DNA of 64,000 bases from an uncultured OM182 clade bacterium (GTDB lineage: Bacteria > Pseudomonadota > Gammaproteobacteria > Pseudomonadales > Azotimanducaceae). The stretch is taken from positions 48,446-112,445 of the forward strand of contig CAJJAA010000037.1 of the NCBI GenBank assembly GCA_905182025.1, in the 5' to 3' direction. The notes under the pieces are model-generated. The model had not been told where the DNA came from. It saw nothing but the letters and a program-made list of their open reading frames with translations, and did not search any database. The translations under genes and the position numbers were made by a program. Shown in pieces: positions 9,063-18,405 of this stretch; position 1 is the stretch's first letter, and each line of letters starts with the position of its first letter.

Positions 9063-9314
9063 CGCCGGCGCCGCAGCAAACCCCGCGCCCCGCGTTCTGC
9101 ACTCAAGAAAGTCCTGCCCACCTTGGTTGCTGATCTGTCCTATCACGAACTGGAAATGCAAGAAGGTGGCTCTGCCTCTGCGCAGTGGATAGCAATGGCA
9201 CGCACAGAAGATTAGGTGGAGAAGGCAGCGATCGTCGAAGCCTTGCTGCGCTATTGCGAACTGGACACTCTGGCGATGGTAAGGCTGCTCAAACGCGCGA
9301 AAGAATTATCGTAA
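9063..9314 (+). pseudogene. Remnant of a DUF2779 family protein
   Basis: One frame reads ALKKVLPTLVADLSYHELEM, then GGSASAQWIAMARTED, a TAG stop at 9213-9215, and continues AAIVEALLRYCELDTLAMVRLL to TAA at 9312-9314. This is the C-terminal signature of DUF2779 proteins (nuclease-fold), which end in a RYCxLDTLAMV motif. No N-terminal part, start codon or upstream homologous region is present. This is therefore a fragment of a lost gene, with one internal stop. Confidence 0.6.
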
Positions 9315-9673
9315 GGAACCAAGATAGGCTAAAAACTCCTTTTCGCAGCCGCAGAGTTTTCAGGGCAATATCCGGTAACACAAAGTTGCCTCTACAGGCT
9401 GTGTACATAAGCTTATTTAGCACAAGCACGGCCAGATTCAACTGATTGGCAGACCGTATGACGTACTCGACCCGACTACGAGCGCTGCGTTCCTTCCCCA
9501 ACAGGTCCATACAACAGGCCCGCATATGGGTATGATCTTTTACAAACATCGTGCCAGGTGTCGCGCTATGTGCTGTGATCCGTATTATGCTGCGACCATT
9601 AGTGCGCCTGAAGCAGCAGTCACTCAACAAAACCATGTTTTGGAAAAACACGGTTCGTCATGCCTATCTTCGA
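9315..9673. other. Intergenic, no gene recognised
   Basis: Both strands contain open frames here. The longest are on the minus strand at 9289-9651 and on the plus strand at 9421-9693, without a start codon near the front of the latter. The plus frame reads somewhat protein-like (IQLIGRPYDVLDPTTS, VHTTGPHMGMIFYKHRA), but I recognise no family and see no ribosome site. It may be another remnant. Confidence 0.3.
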
Positions 9674-10627
9674 TTAGCAGCCGGGTGTGGTGAGGAGCTT
9701 ACCCATACTTGCCTTGTTATTTGTATAAGCCGCGGCAGACACATCCAAGGTCGGTGCTGGAAGGTAGTCTGCCGGATTACGTCGAACCGGATTCATGTTG
9801 TCGACTATCAAATAGCTACGATTCTGCAAAGCTGAAGGTGTGCAATTATTTGAGACGAACTCTGGCAGCTCTTGGAAACCCGTATTGAGCTCCGCGCTGA
9901 TAGGGTTCACTGCCTGGTTTGGTGATTCAATTTCTACCGTGCCGTCAATACCACGCTGCGACGAAGCTGAGATCAGGGTTTCAGTGTCGGCCACGAAGTT
10001 ATTCGCCACCAGATCAATATTACCACCTGTACCTGCATTAGCCTGAGCGACAATTTGACTCTGGCGTAGCGTAAACAACTCAGGATCGATGCTAATGTTG
10101 CCCCCGCCGCTACTTGCGGTGACGCCGTTTGCAGACGCAGAAATTATACTTTCATCAATTCGGATTCGATTCAGTGTCTGTATATTGATACTGCCGCCGC
10201 CACTCAGTGCTGAAGTGGTCTGAATTGTGCCGCGGACAATCTGTAGGGTGTCCGATACGATCAGAGAGACATCTCCCGCATCACTAAGACCGGTCGCAGA
10301 GGAGGAAATGGCCGCTTCGGAAAAAATATCCAGCGTGTTTGCCCTAATGAGAATATCGCCGCCAACACCATTTCCTGTTGTATCTGAGGTTATGACGGTC
10401 TTATTCAGAAGCGTTGCTGTCGTTGCAGTGATGTCAATTCGGCCGGCATCGCCATCACTGTTAGCTGATGCACTTAACGTCGACTGGTTTAACCGGAGTG
10501 TCTCGGTCGCAATAACGAGGTCACCACCGGATCCCTGCGTAGTGGTCGCGAGTGTTATTATGCCATTATCAATGTTTAGGTCACTGTGTGGAGATTGAAA
10601 TGCTTCCCGCGTCGCCGCTACCACCAT
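9674..10627 (-). CDS. TpsA C-terminal fragment
   Basis: The last 317 codons of the exoprotein are in one frame: beta-helix repeats of the type SGGDLVIATETLRLNQ and NAGTGGNIDLVANNF, then a non-repetitive tail (QELPEFVSNNCTPSALQN, RRNPADYLPAPTLDV). The EFVSNNC...RNPADYLP stretch is a common ending of TpsA proteins. Removing the extra base at 10583 joins it to the preceding fragment. Confidence 0.55.
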   Translation of the reverse strand: MVVAATREAFQSPHSDLNIDNGIITLATTTQGSGGDLVIATETLRLNQSTLSASANSDGDAGRIDITATTATLLNKTVITSDTTGNGVGGDILIRANTLDIFSEAAISSSATGLSDAGDVSLIVSDTLQIVRGTIQTTSALSGGGSINIQTLNRIRIDESIISASANGVTASSGGGNISIDPELFTLRQSQIVAQANAGTGGNIDLVANNFVADTETLISASSQRGIDGTVEIESPNQAVNPISAELNTGFQELPEFVSNNCTPSALQNRSYLIVDNMNPVRRNPADYLPAPTLDVSAAAYTNNKASMGKLLTTPGC

Positions 10628-11019
10628 TGGATCGACCGTTTAGGTTGCCTTGGTTGAGAATATCCAACTGATCCGCGGCGATAAAGATAGTGCCTCCGCG
10701 GCCCGTACCTTCGGTTTCCGTAACAAGGGTAGATGCATCTACCAGGATCGTGCTGCCACTTAATAAAATAAACCCCCCTTCACCGGAACCCAGAGTTGAA
10801 CTATCGATTCTCGTCCCCGTCAAAGAAATATCATCTGCCAGTAGGGTAATATCAGCGCCTCTCCCTGCGCCTAGAGTTTCGCCTTGAATAATGGCTTAGC
10901 CGCAGTAATCGTTTTTGCCGTCAGAATGACGTGTCCGGCATTTCCTGCTGTTAAGGTTTCGGTTGCGATCAAACTGTTGTCGAGCGTCAATTGAGTCGCC
11001 GTGAGGGTCAACTCGCCCG

Positions 11020-12945
11020 CATCACCCGTGCCACTGATGGCAGAGATATTGACCTCGCTATCCTGCCCAAGCGTTATTGCAGGCGCCTTGATTTCCACTA
11101 GACCACCAGCGCCGCTGCCTAGCGCCTCGGCCTCGATGCGCGCGTTCGTTAGAGTCAAACGAACGGGTGGCGCTTAAAATAATTTCACCGCCATCACCGC
11201 TGCTAAAAGAATCACTCTCTATGGCGCTACCGTCGTCAATACTGATCGTGTCAGCAGTTAAAGCAATAAAGCCGCCGGCACCGACGCCTCTCTGTCGAGC
11301 TGTTGATGAGTGTCCCAGTCAACGTAATATCCTCTGCTGTTAGCGCAATATCGGCGGCTTTGCCCTCACCAAACGTTTCGCCTTTGATATCGGCATTCAC
11401 CGCAGTAATCGATGTGCCTGCGATGGTCAGCACCCCGGCATCGCCAGTGCCACTGATGGCAGAGATATTGACCTCGCTATCCTGCCCAAGCGTTATTGCA
11501 GGCGCCTTGATTTCCACTAGACCACCAGCACCACTGCCTAGCGCCTCCGCCTCAATGCGCGCGTTCGTTAGATTAAACGAACGGGTGGCGTTTAAAATAA
11601 TTTCACCGCCATCACCGCTGCTAAAAGAATCGCTCTCTATGGCGCTACCGCCGTCAATACTGATCGTGTCGGCAGTTAAAGCAATAAAGCCGCCGGCACC
11701 GACGCCCTTTGTGGAGCTATTGATGAGTGTCCCCGTTAAAGCGATATCATCTGCTGTTAGCGTAATATCGGCGCCATCGCCCTCATCAAATGTTTCGCCT
11801 TTGATATCGGCATTCACCGCGGTAATCGTCGTGCCTGCGATGGTCAGCACCCCGGCATGGCCAGTGCCACTGACGGCAGAGATATTGATCTCGCTATCCT
11901 GCCCAAGCGTTATTGCAGGCGCCTTGATTTCAACTAGACCGCCAGCGCCACTGCCTAGCGCCTCGGCCTCGATGCGCGCGTTGGTCAGATTAAACGAACG
12001 GGTGGCGCTTAAAATAGATTTCGCCGCCATCACCGCTGCTAAAAGAATCACTCTCTATGGCGCTACCGCCGTCAATACTGATCGTGTCGGCAGTTAAAGC
12101 AATAAAGCCGCCGGCACCGACGCCCTTCTGTGGAGCTATTGATGAGTGTCCCCGTTAAAGTAATATCATCTGCTGTTAGCGTAATATCGGCGCCATCGCC
12201 CTCACCAAACGTTTCGCCTTTGATATCGGCATTCACCGCCGTAATCGTCGTGCCTGCGATGGTCAGCACCCCGGCATGGCCAGTGCCACTGACGGCAGAG
12301 ATATTGATCTCGCTATCCTGCCCAAGCGTTATTGCAGGCGCCTTGATTTCAACTAGACCACCAGCACCACTGCCTAGCGCCTCGGCCTCGATGCGCGCAT
12401 TCGTCAGATTAAACGAACGGGTGGCGGTTAAAATAGATTTCACCGCCATCACCGCTGCTAAAAGAATCACTCTCTATGGCGCTTCCGCCGTCAATACTGA
12501 TCGTGTCAGCAGTTAAAGCAATAAAGCCGCCGGCTCCGTCGCCCTTTGTGGAGCTATTGATGAGTGTCCCCGTTAAAGCAATATCATCTGCTGTTAGCGT
12601 AATATCGGCGCCATCGCCCTCACCAAACGTTTCGCCTTTGATATCGGCATTCACCGCGGTAATCGTCGTGCCTGCGATGGTCAGCACCCCGGCATCGCCA
12701 GTGCCACTGACGGCAGAGATATTGATCTCGCTATCCTGCCCAAGCGTTATTGCAGGCGCCTTGATTTCAACTAGACCGCCAGCACCACTGCCTAGCACCT
12801 CGGCCTCGATGCGCGCGTTGGTCAGATTAAACGAACGGGTGGCGGTTAAAATGATCTCGCCGCCATCACCGCTGCTAAAAGAATCGCTCTCTATGGCGCT
12901 ACCGCCGTCAATACTGATCGTGTCGGCACTTAAAACAATAGAGCC
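11020..12945 (-). repeat. 417-bp tandem repeats in tpsA (about 4.6 copies)
   Basis: The string GAACGGGTGG recurs at 11161, 11579, 11996, 12415 and 12833, giving spacings of 418, 417, 419 and 418 bases. Flanking sequence is near-identical between copies. One unit encodes 139 residues. Spacings that are not multiples of three reveal the frame-breaking bases. The high similarity means recent duplication or gene conversion, and makes assembly here error-prone. Confidence 0.9.
11251..12051 (-). CDS. TpsA fragment inside the tandem repeats
   Basis: An open frame of 266 codons holding almost two full copies of the 139-residue repeat (NLTNARIEAEALGSGAGG, ITLGQDSEINISAVSG, DITLTADDIALTGTLINSS). It begins in the wrong frame (MILLAAVMAAK) and ends in the wrong frame (RRRCRRLYCFNC), because one-base insertions lie at both ends. 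The neighbouring copy at 12072-12470 shows the same pattern. Confidence 0.45.
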   Translation of the reverse strand: MILLAAVMAAKSILSATRSFNLTNARIEAEALGSGAGGLVEIKAPAITLGQDSEINISAVSGTGHAGVLTIAGTTITAVNADIKGETFDEGDGADITLTADDIALTGTLINSSTKGVGAGGFIALTADTISIDGGSAIESDSFSSGDGGEIILNATRSFNLTNARIEAEALGSGAGGLVEIKAPAITLGQDSEVNISAISGTGDAGVLTIAGTSITAVNADIKGETFGEGKAADIALTAEDITLTGTLINSSTERRRCRRLYCFNC

Positions 12946-13545
12946 ACCGATGCCCGCGCTAGTTGTACTCGCGTTGACGTCAACATTGCTCCACGCGATA
13001 GTTTCACCTTGCATCGATATCTGTCCCGCTTCACCAAGACCTTCCGTTTGTGCTTTGATTGAAGTTTGGCTAAGACCAATATCGGTTGCGTCGATCGTCA
13101 GAGATCCGCCCACCCCGCCACCAAGCGTATCAAGTAGAAATTCAGCATCGGTTATGTTGACGTTTTGTGCGGCAATTCTAATGGTTCCGGCGTCACCACC
13201 ATTATCAAGGGCAGACTTTGAAGAAACGTCGACAGTTGAGCCATTACCAATTGAAATCGTCGTAGCATCAAACAAGATGTCACTACCGCTGCCTAACCCC
13301 GTCGCCTCACCGCGTATCTCCGCGTTACTCAACGTGATGGTGGAGGCTGTTAGTTGAACCGTTGCGCCATCTCCCGATCCCTCACTGCCGTATCCTGCTA
13401 TGAGAGTATCGACCACATAGACAGTGCCGCCCTGAAAAAAGATGCTGCCGCCGACGGTTTCAAGCAGGCTATCGGCAACATTAATGTTGCCAAAGGTCGA
13501 ATCACCCATGCGAACACCAATTTCTCTGGGCGTGTAGATCGGCAT
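12409..13545 (-). CDS. TpsA central fragment: beta-helix repeats
   Basis: An open frame of 378 codons continues the exoprotein (GVRMGDSTFGNINVADSLL) into Gly/Asp/Ser/Thr-rich beta-helix repeats of the type SGDGGEIILTATRSF and GTGDAGVLTIAGTTI. The first ATG is unlikely to be a genuine start because no ribosome site precedes it and the upstream fragment overlaps it out of frame. It is best regarded as part of the 9674-14167 gene. Confidence 0.5.
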   Translation of the reverse strand: MPIYTPREIGVRMGDSTFGNINVADSLLETVGGSIFFQGGTVYVVDTLIAGYGSEGSGDGATVQLTASTITLSNAEIRGEATGLGSGSDILFDATTISIGNGSTVDVSSKSALDNGGDAGTIRIAAQNVNITDAEFLLDTLGGGVGGSLTIDATDIGLSQTSIKAQTEGLGEAGQISMQGETIAWSNVDVNASTTSAGIGGSIVLSADTISIDGGSAIESDSFSSGDGGEIILTATRSFNLTNARIEAEVLGSGAGGLVEIKAPAITLGQDSEINISAVSGTGDAGVLTIAGTTITAVNADIKGETFGEGDGADITLTADDIALTGTLINSSTKGDGAGGFIALTADTISIDGGSAIESDSFSSGDGGEIYFNRHPFV

Positions 13546-14167
13546 CCCTAATGGTGATGAATTCAGAATTCACGTTCAAGTTGTACTCGGCAGAATCCAC
13601 GACACCAGAAGGCGCTCGACTGCTATCGATACTAATGGTGCCGCTACTATCACCAAGAAAGCCAAAAGAAGAGATGTCACTTGTGCTCAAGGTGGACGTC
13701 GCAGAGGGGTCGCTGAAATAGCGCGAACCATCGGAAAACTCAATATAATCGGCCGTCGATAGATGGAAAGTACCATCGATATCCACGACCGCGCCGTTGG
13801 TGAATATGAACCCAGCTGGATTAACCAGCCAAAGTGACGCGTTACTAACACTTGAGGTGATCTTACCTGCAATCGACGACTCGCCGCCCGTTACGCGGCC
13901 AACAATATTGCTGATGCTGATCGGACCGGCGAAGTTCGCCTGCTCGCCTAAATCAATATTAAATTTATCAAAACTGTGAAATAGATTTTGTCCTGCCTGC
14001 TCACCAAGGTCCGCTGTAATATTGTAGGTAAAGCCGCTGCCGGCGGAGACCGAATCGCCTGGATTAACAGAGTTTGGTCCCACGGAACCATCGAGTGTGA
14101 CTTCTGCATATCCGACAGACGCGCTGAGTAATGCTGATATGAGTATTAGAGTCGACTTAAAACGCAT
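13502..14167 (-). CDS. TpsA N-terminal fragment: signal peptide and TPS domain
   Basis: This is the intact first 221 codons of the exoprotein. It holds the signal peptide and the TPS domain that TpsB recognises, including FDKFNIDLGEQANFAG and the NPAGFIFTNG motif typical of haemagglutination-activity domains. After about residue 212 the frame departs (HAQRNWCSHG) and stops. The true continuation, REIGVRMGDSTFGN, lies one base over. If translated as it stands, it would be a secreted TPS domain without the fibre. Confidence 0.7.
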   Translation of the reverse strand: MRFKSTLILISALLSASVGYAEVTLDGSVGPNSVNPGDSVSAGSGFTYNITADLGEQAGQNLFHSFDKFNIDLGEQANFAGPISISNIVGRVTGGESSIAGKITSSVSNASLWLVNPAGFIFTNGAVVDIDGTFHLSTADYIEFSDGSRYFSDPSATSTLSTSDISSFGFLGDSSGTISIDSSRAPSGVVDSAEYNLNVNSEFITIRDADLHAQRNWCSHG

Positions 14168-16016
14168 GTCGGTATCCTAGGCGAAAATGGACGCCATCAT
14201 CTTGTAAGTCGTGCTGCGAGGCTTTGAAATCGTCAAATCCGTGAGCAAGATATAATTCAATGCTAAATCCCGGCGAAGGCTTCACCACCACCCCGACACC
14301 AATGCTGGCGAGATCTGATTGTCCGCTAGCGATAGAATCTTTGTGATTCTCTCCGCGGCCCCAATCAAAGAACCCGATAAAGTCAATCCAGACGGGCAGG
14401 TCGGGCCGATAGTGTGCCTCAAGCGAGGCGAGATAAGCGTTGTCCCGAACGACTTGGTTCTGGCGGTAGCCACGTATCGTTTGGATGCCGCCAAGCGCGT
14501 ATTTCTCGATAGATAAAAGCGGGTCGGCGGCATATTGCACGAGAGCTCTCGCCGTGATGTGGAGTTTTTGCGTAAGAAGTCTTGAATATTGAACCTGAGC
14601 TAGATAACTAGTGAACTGACCATCCGGTGAGTCACTACTTTTTGTGGCGTCAAATTTTGAAGTGCCTCTTGAGATCAAAAAGCGAGCGGCTAAAGAGTCG
14701 TTAATATTCCGTTCCGTATAAGCGATGGCGACCCGTATAGGCGCGACCCTGCTTTCGCCATTGATTGCGCCTTCAGAAAAAGAAAACGGTTGGCCTAGCA
14801 ATGTTGTTCGATTTCGTCTGACGTCAAGTGACAGTTGCAAGGATAGTTCACTAGAAAGTGTTTTCTGAATGGGCCAATTCAGCATCACGCCGAGTGATTC
14901 AGTTTCACTCTCCACATCAATGTTATCAAAAGGTTCTTCAATAACGGACGAGTCGCTCAGTGCGTATTGAATTTGTAGACTAGTGCCCCCTGATAGTAAC
15001 GGCAGGAAGATCGTTGCGTCCCGTGCATCTAGCCCTTTGGTCACAGAAGAGCCTATTTGAAGCGTCTCGCCCCAGCCGGTCAAGTTACTAGCGCTGGCCG
15101 TCAGCGTTGCGGCTTGACTACCAATCGATGGAGATCGATCGTTTGCTACATCTAATGCCAGGCTAAATCTGGGGTTGGTTTCAACATCAAGCGCTAGCAT
15201 TGCTTCTCCGGGACGAATGCCGGCAGCTACTCTTGCGTCAATTCGGGATACCGACGGGTCTTGTTCGAGTAGTTTGAGGGCGTCCTGTAGTTGAACCAGA
15301 TTAAAGGGTTCGCTTATCTTCAGCCGACTGTTGATATATCTATTTCTTAAGCGGCTAGAAATTTGTAATTCAGTAATCTTGCCGGTGATGAAGTCTAGCT
15401 GAAGTTCCCCATTGTTAATCCGTTGGTCAGGGATGACCATGCCCGTATTGACAAAGCCATTGCTCACATACAATCTGTTAATGCTGTCTTTGGTCGCAAG
15501 TAATTCTGACGTTTCTACGTTTTTTCCTGTCACCGTTAACAGCAGCGCTGAAACTTCTTTTTCTAGCGCTGGTGCGTGATATATAAATCGACTAATTTCG
15601 ACGCTTGCGAGCTCGCTGATCTGCGGAAGTAATTCTGGTTCGCTTGGGAAAACGGGTGGTTTTTCTTGCTCAGATGCGTCACCCGTATCGGCCCTGGCTT
15701 TTTTGAAGCCTTGTTGAACGGCATCGAGTTGGATTTTTTCGGCGCTATCCGCATTATCGAAAGGGCCTATGCTGACACGAAACTGCTTTTCACCTTGTAC
15801 GAAAATTTCAGTAATTTTTGCGTTAGCTTTGCTGAATTCAGGTCTGCCGGAGGCTGATTGGTTAGCCATTGACCGATTAAAAAAGGCTGACACTTGGGTC
15901 AGTTGTTCCTCGGCATTGGCTTTGGATTTAAAACTACCCGTCACCACCATAAAATCGTTAGCTAACGTGGGTGCTGCTAGCAAAAATGCGAGAATGAAAG
16001 TCAAAGCCTGCATCAT
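14157..16016 (-). CDS. TpsB outer-membrane transporter with N-terminal SPOR-like domain
   Basis: A 619-residue ShlB/FhaC-type two-partner-secretion pore. After a signal peptide (~1-19), residues ~21-108 resemble a SPOR domain (FMVVTGSFKSKANAEEQL, then FRVSIGPFDNADSAEKIQ), an unusual addition. A POTRA region follows (~140-230, INRLYVSNGFVNTGMVIPDQ), then a 16-strand barrel with the IRGY motif (TIRGYRQNQVV) and a terminal Phe. It would export the TpsA protein encoded next. Its start overlaps the CHAT gene stop as ATGA, and its end overlaps the tpsA start, so the three are translationally coupled. Confidence 0.92.
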   Translation of the reverse strand: MMQALTFILAFLLAAPTLANDFMVVTGSFKSKANAEEQLTQVSAFFNRSMANQSASGRPEFSKANAKITEIFVQGEKQFRVSIGPFDNADSAEKIQLDAVQQGFKKARADTGDASEQEKPPVFPSEPELLPQISELASVEISRFIYHAPALEKEVSALLLTVTGKNVETSELLATKDSINRLYVSNGFVNTGMVIPDQRINNGELQLDFITGKITELQISSRLRNRYINSRLKISEPFNLVQLQDALKLLEQDPSVSRIDARVAAGIRPGEAMLALDVETNPRFSLALDVANDRSPSIGSQAATLTASASNLTGWGETLQIGSSVTKGLDARDATIFLPLLSGGTSLQIQYALSDSSVIEEPFDNIDVESETESLGVMLNWPIQKTLSSELSLQLSLDVRRNRTTLLGQPFSFSEGAINGESRVAPIRVAIAYTERNINDSLAARFLISRGTSKFDATKSSDSPDGQFTSYLAQVQYSRLLTQKLHITARALVQYAADPLLSIEKYALGGIQTIRGYRQNQVVRDNAYLASLEAHYRPDLPVWIDFIGFFDWGRGENHKDSIASGQSDLASIGVGVVVKPSPGFSIELYLAHGFDDFKASQHDLQDDGVHFRLGYRHAF

Positions 16017-18172
16017 AACCAGTTACCAATGAGCAAAAATGGAGCCCAATCTGAGGGGTGATTGTGGAGTGCAGAGTTTATGCGTTCAGTTTGAGCAATC
16101 CTTAGCGCTTGTGCTTTGCTGAGGTGTTCCTTTGAGGTGTGTTCGTAGAAGCTGCCGATAATAAGTGCAGTAGCCGCGTCACTGATCTGCCATAGCGTTG
16201 CAATCGCGCTTCTGGCACCCGCCTTTAATGCCACTCCCGCAAGCCCGAGTGCTGCCCGGTTGTCACCCACTGCAGTTTCACAAGCACTAAGCACCAACAA
16301 GTCCAGGGTGTCACCGGTTTGCCGTCTACTACCAATACTTTGTTCTAAATGATCCATGGTTAATTTACCGTCATAGGTAAGCAGGTATGATTGCTGGGGG
16401 TTGCTGTCAAAGTGGCCATGGGTTGCAATGTGCACGATGGAGTATTGTTCCGAACTAATTTGTGCTTGGATAGTGGTTCGTTGAAACGCCTCGTTGAAAA
16501 ATAATTCTGCACCATGTTGTTTTTCCAGTTTTTCTAGCTCACCGGGCACCCCGGGCAAGCTCGAAAAACCTTGAACAGCGTGAGAAATACCGCCAGCGAA
16601 AAGGGATGCAGCCTTGACGTCGAGACGTTCAGGAAATGTCAAACTGATGCCAGGTGTCGTCGCAAGTGCGTACTTTTCAATCATATATTGGTCGCCATCA
16701 AAGATAGCAGCGAATGGGATAGTTCTCAGAACGCCATCGGGTATGACGAGCAAAGTTTCAACGTTCTTTTTCTGAAGCAAGGGTTCTACATCAGCGAAAA
16801 CAAGCGCATAAAGCTCCTCTCCCAGTGCCTTGTATTCGTCATCACCCTGGTCGAGTTCTAGGTTGTACCGAAATTCGTTGGCCAGTTCCTCAAGATCGGA
16901 CGCGCTAATCGGGTGTACAAATTGGTACACCTGGTCCTCGATGTTAACGAGTATCTCTAATCGATCAGCAAGAATCACCGGGTAGATAATTGCGGTTGAC
17001 GCTTCGACAAGTTTCAAGTCGACTGTTTGATCCGGAACCACGCAATCGTTTCGAAAATAATCTTGAAGCTCTGCAGATTTCGACTGCTCCAGTACTGCTT
17101 GAACTTGCTTTAAGTAAGCCTGCTGACGAGGATGCGTTTCAGCCTCGGTAGCAGCGATTAGCAGCAAGTCAGAAAGTTCAGTGAAGAGCGGCTGTACCTT
17201 CTGTGGGAAAGTGAACGGGGAGCCGTTGATGAGCTCTGTTCTGACTTGTTCTAGCGTGGCAATCGCTGTTTGATACCCAGAGATCGCGTCGTCGGTTTGA
17301 CCTTGCAAGCGATGAGCGCGGGCTAATTGCCATTGCCATAGATAGGCACTTTCAAACGAACGACTGGTATTCGCCAGAAAGTTAGCGGTGGTTAGTCTTC
17401 GAATACCGTCTTCCAACTTGTTTTGATTGATCAGTAACCGACCCTGATGGCCGATTGCATGACTTTGCAGTCGCACTTGGCTTTGACTTTTTGCTGTCGC
17501 CTCAGCCTGTTGAAGAATGGCGAAAGCGTGCCCGTAATAACTGTGCTCTCCTGTTTGGTCGGCAATTCTAATAAACAAGTCACCGATTGATATTTGAATT
17601 TCTACTGACTCGGGCAACATGCCTAGCGTTGAAGAGAGCGGCAATAGTTGCTTGCCGATTACAAGCGCTGCATTGCCGCGCTTGTTGTCCAGCTCGTGGC
17701 GTAAATGATTCGTTAATACGGTCGTCGTCATTGCTTTGTCACCAGCGGTTACGCTGGCTGCATAAGCTTGAGTAAAAGTGTTGCTGGCAGTTGTATGATC
17801 ATTGAGGATGCTTTGTACGGTGGCGAGAATGTTTAGCGCTCGAGCTTGAATAATTTCTGATTGTGATTGATCAAGAATGCGGGTTGTCATATTCAGGCTT
17901 AGAGGATATTCACCCAGCTCGAAGTAGAGCTGGGCAAGCAGTAGCCCTGTTTCGTTCTGGTCTTCGCCAAGCTGCTTGGCTAATTGGTCAGCTTGTTGGA
18001 GTAATACAATTGCCCGAGCGCGATACCCTTCATGTTGAAAGACGAGAGCTTTTGTAATGAGATCATGTCGGAGTGCGCTATCTGTATTGGGCAGGCTGGC
18101 CGGAGCGGCAGAAAGGGACTGGCCTACGCCCAACAAAAAAATGGCGAAGACCGTTCGTATTTGGAGACGCAT
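16013..18172 (-). CDS. CHAT domain protein with TPR repeats
   Basis: A 719-residue exported protein: signal peptide ~1-22, TPR-like helical repeats to ~330, and a CHAT (caspase-like) peptidase domain to the end. The catalytic dyad is visible as His585 in HIATHGHFD and Cys631 in LVLSACETAVGDN, followed by the typical GLAGVALKAGARSAIATLW. CHAT proteins are cysteine peptidases; several sit in operons with TPS systems, where maturation or surface release of the exoprotein is a plausible role (inference). The start ATG at 18172 has AGGA eight bases upstream. It is first in the CHAT-tpsB-tpsA operon. Confidence 0.9.
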   Translation of the reverse strand: MRLQIRTVFAIFLLGVGQSLSAAPASLPNTDSALRHDLITKALVFQHEGYRARAIVLLQQADQLAKQLGEDQNETGLLLAQLYFELGEYPLSLNMTTRILDQSQSEIIQARALNILATVQSILNDHTTASNTFTQAYAASVTAGDKAMTTTVLTNHLRHELDNKRGNAALVIGKQLLPLSSTLGMLPESVEIQISIGDLFIRIADQTGEHSYYGHAFAILQQAEATAKSQSQVRLQSHAIGHQGRLLINQNKLEDGIRRLTTANFLANTSRSFESAYLWQWQLARAHRLQGQTDDAISGYQTAIATLEQVRTELINGSPFTFPQKVQPLFTELSDLLLIAATEAETHPRQQAYLKQVQAVLEQSKSAELQDYFRNDCVVPDQTVDLKLVEASTAIIYPVILADRLEILVNIEDQVYQFVHPISASDLEELANEFRYNLELDQGDDEYKALGEELYALVFADVEPLLQKKNVETLLVIPDGVLRTIPFAAIFDGDQYMIEKYALATTPGISLTFPERLDVKAASLFAGGISHAVQGFSSLPGVPGELEKLEKQHGAELFFNEAFQRTTIQAQISSEQYSIVHIATHGHFDSNPQQSYLLTYDGKLTMDHLEQSIGSRRQTGDTLDLLVLSACETAVGDNRAALGLAGVALKAGARSAIATLWQISDAATALIIGSFYEHTSKEHLSKAQALRIAQTERINSALHNHPSDWAPFLLIGNWL

Positions 18173-18405
18173 ACTTTATTCCTAGTAAACCTGAATAAAT
18201 ATTCCAAGCGCGCGAAAGATAGCACAGAAACAAATGGGGTCGGCGTAAAATTTACATTTATTCATCAGTCCGCGGTCAGCGCCTCGTGTTACTGACGTAG
18301 CGCAAGCCCATAGTACTACCGTGACTAACCTTGCGCTGATGCCAATAACGTAAGAACTCATGAAACAGATGTGAATTTTATCGGGACCCGATTTATTGCC
18401 GCGGC

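Larger units (their letters stand above)
9674..14167 (-). pseudogene. TpsA-type filamentous haemagglutinin exoprotein, frame broken
   Basis: Reading from the ATG at 14167, this is a two-partner-secretion exoprotein. It has a signal peptide (STLILISALLSASVGYA), a TPS secretion domain (NLFHSFDKFNI, NASLWLVNPAGFIFTNGA), a long run of beta-helix repeats, and a C-terminus ending in KLLTTPGC. The reading frame changes at about 13528, 12435, 12128, 12016, 11290, 11153, 10890 and 10583. Almost every change equals one extra base, the one near 10890 reading better as one missing base. All pieces are collinear and share the family pattern, so the ancestral protein was ~1,490 residues. Either the gene is decaying or the sequence has indel errors. 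The ATG overlaps the tpsB stop by 11 bases. Confidence 0.85.

Noticed and set aside
9289..9651. Minus-strand 120-codon frame suspected as transposase remnant
   Set aside because: No DDE motif, no terminal repeats and no convincing transposase signature.
11020..12945. CRISPR-like array
   Set aside because: Repeat units of 417 bp with no spacers and coding content; a protein repeat, not CRISPR.
11303..13357. Long plus-strand open frames (11303-12097, 12130-12516, 12476-13357) opposite tpsA
   Set aside because: They are rich in Ser, Pro, Val and Ala, follow the repeat structure of the opposite strand exactly, and lack family features. They are antisense shadows of the repetitive exoprotein.
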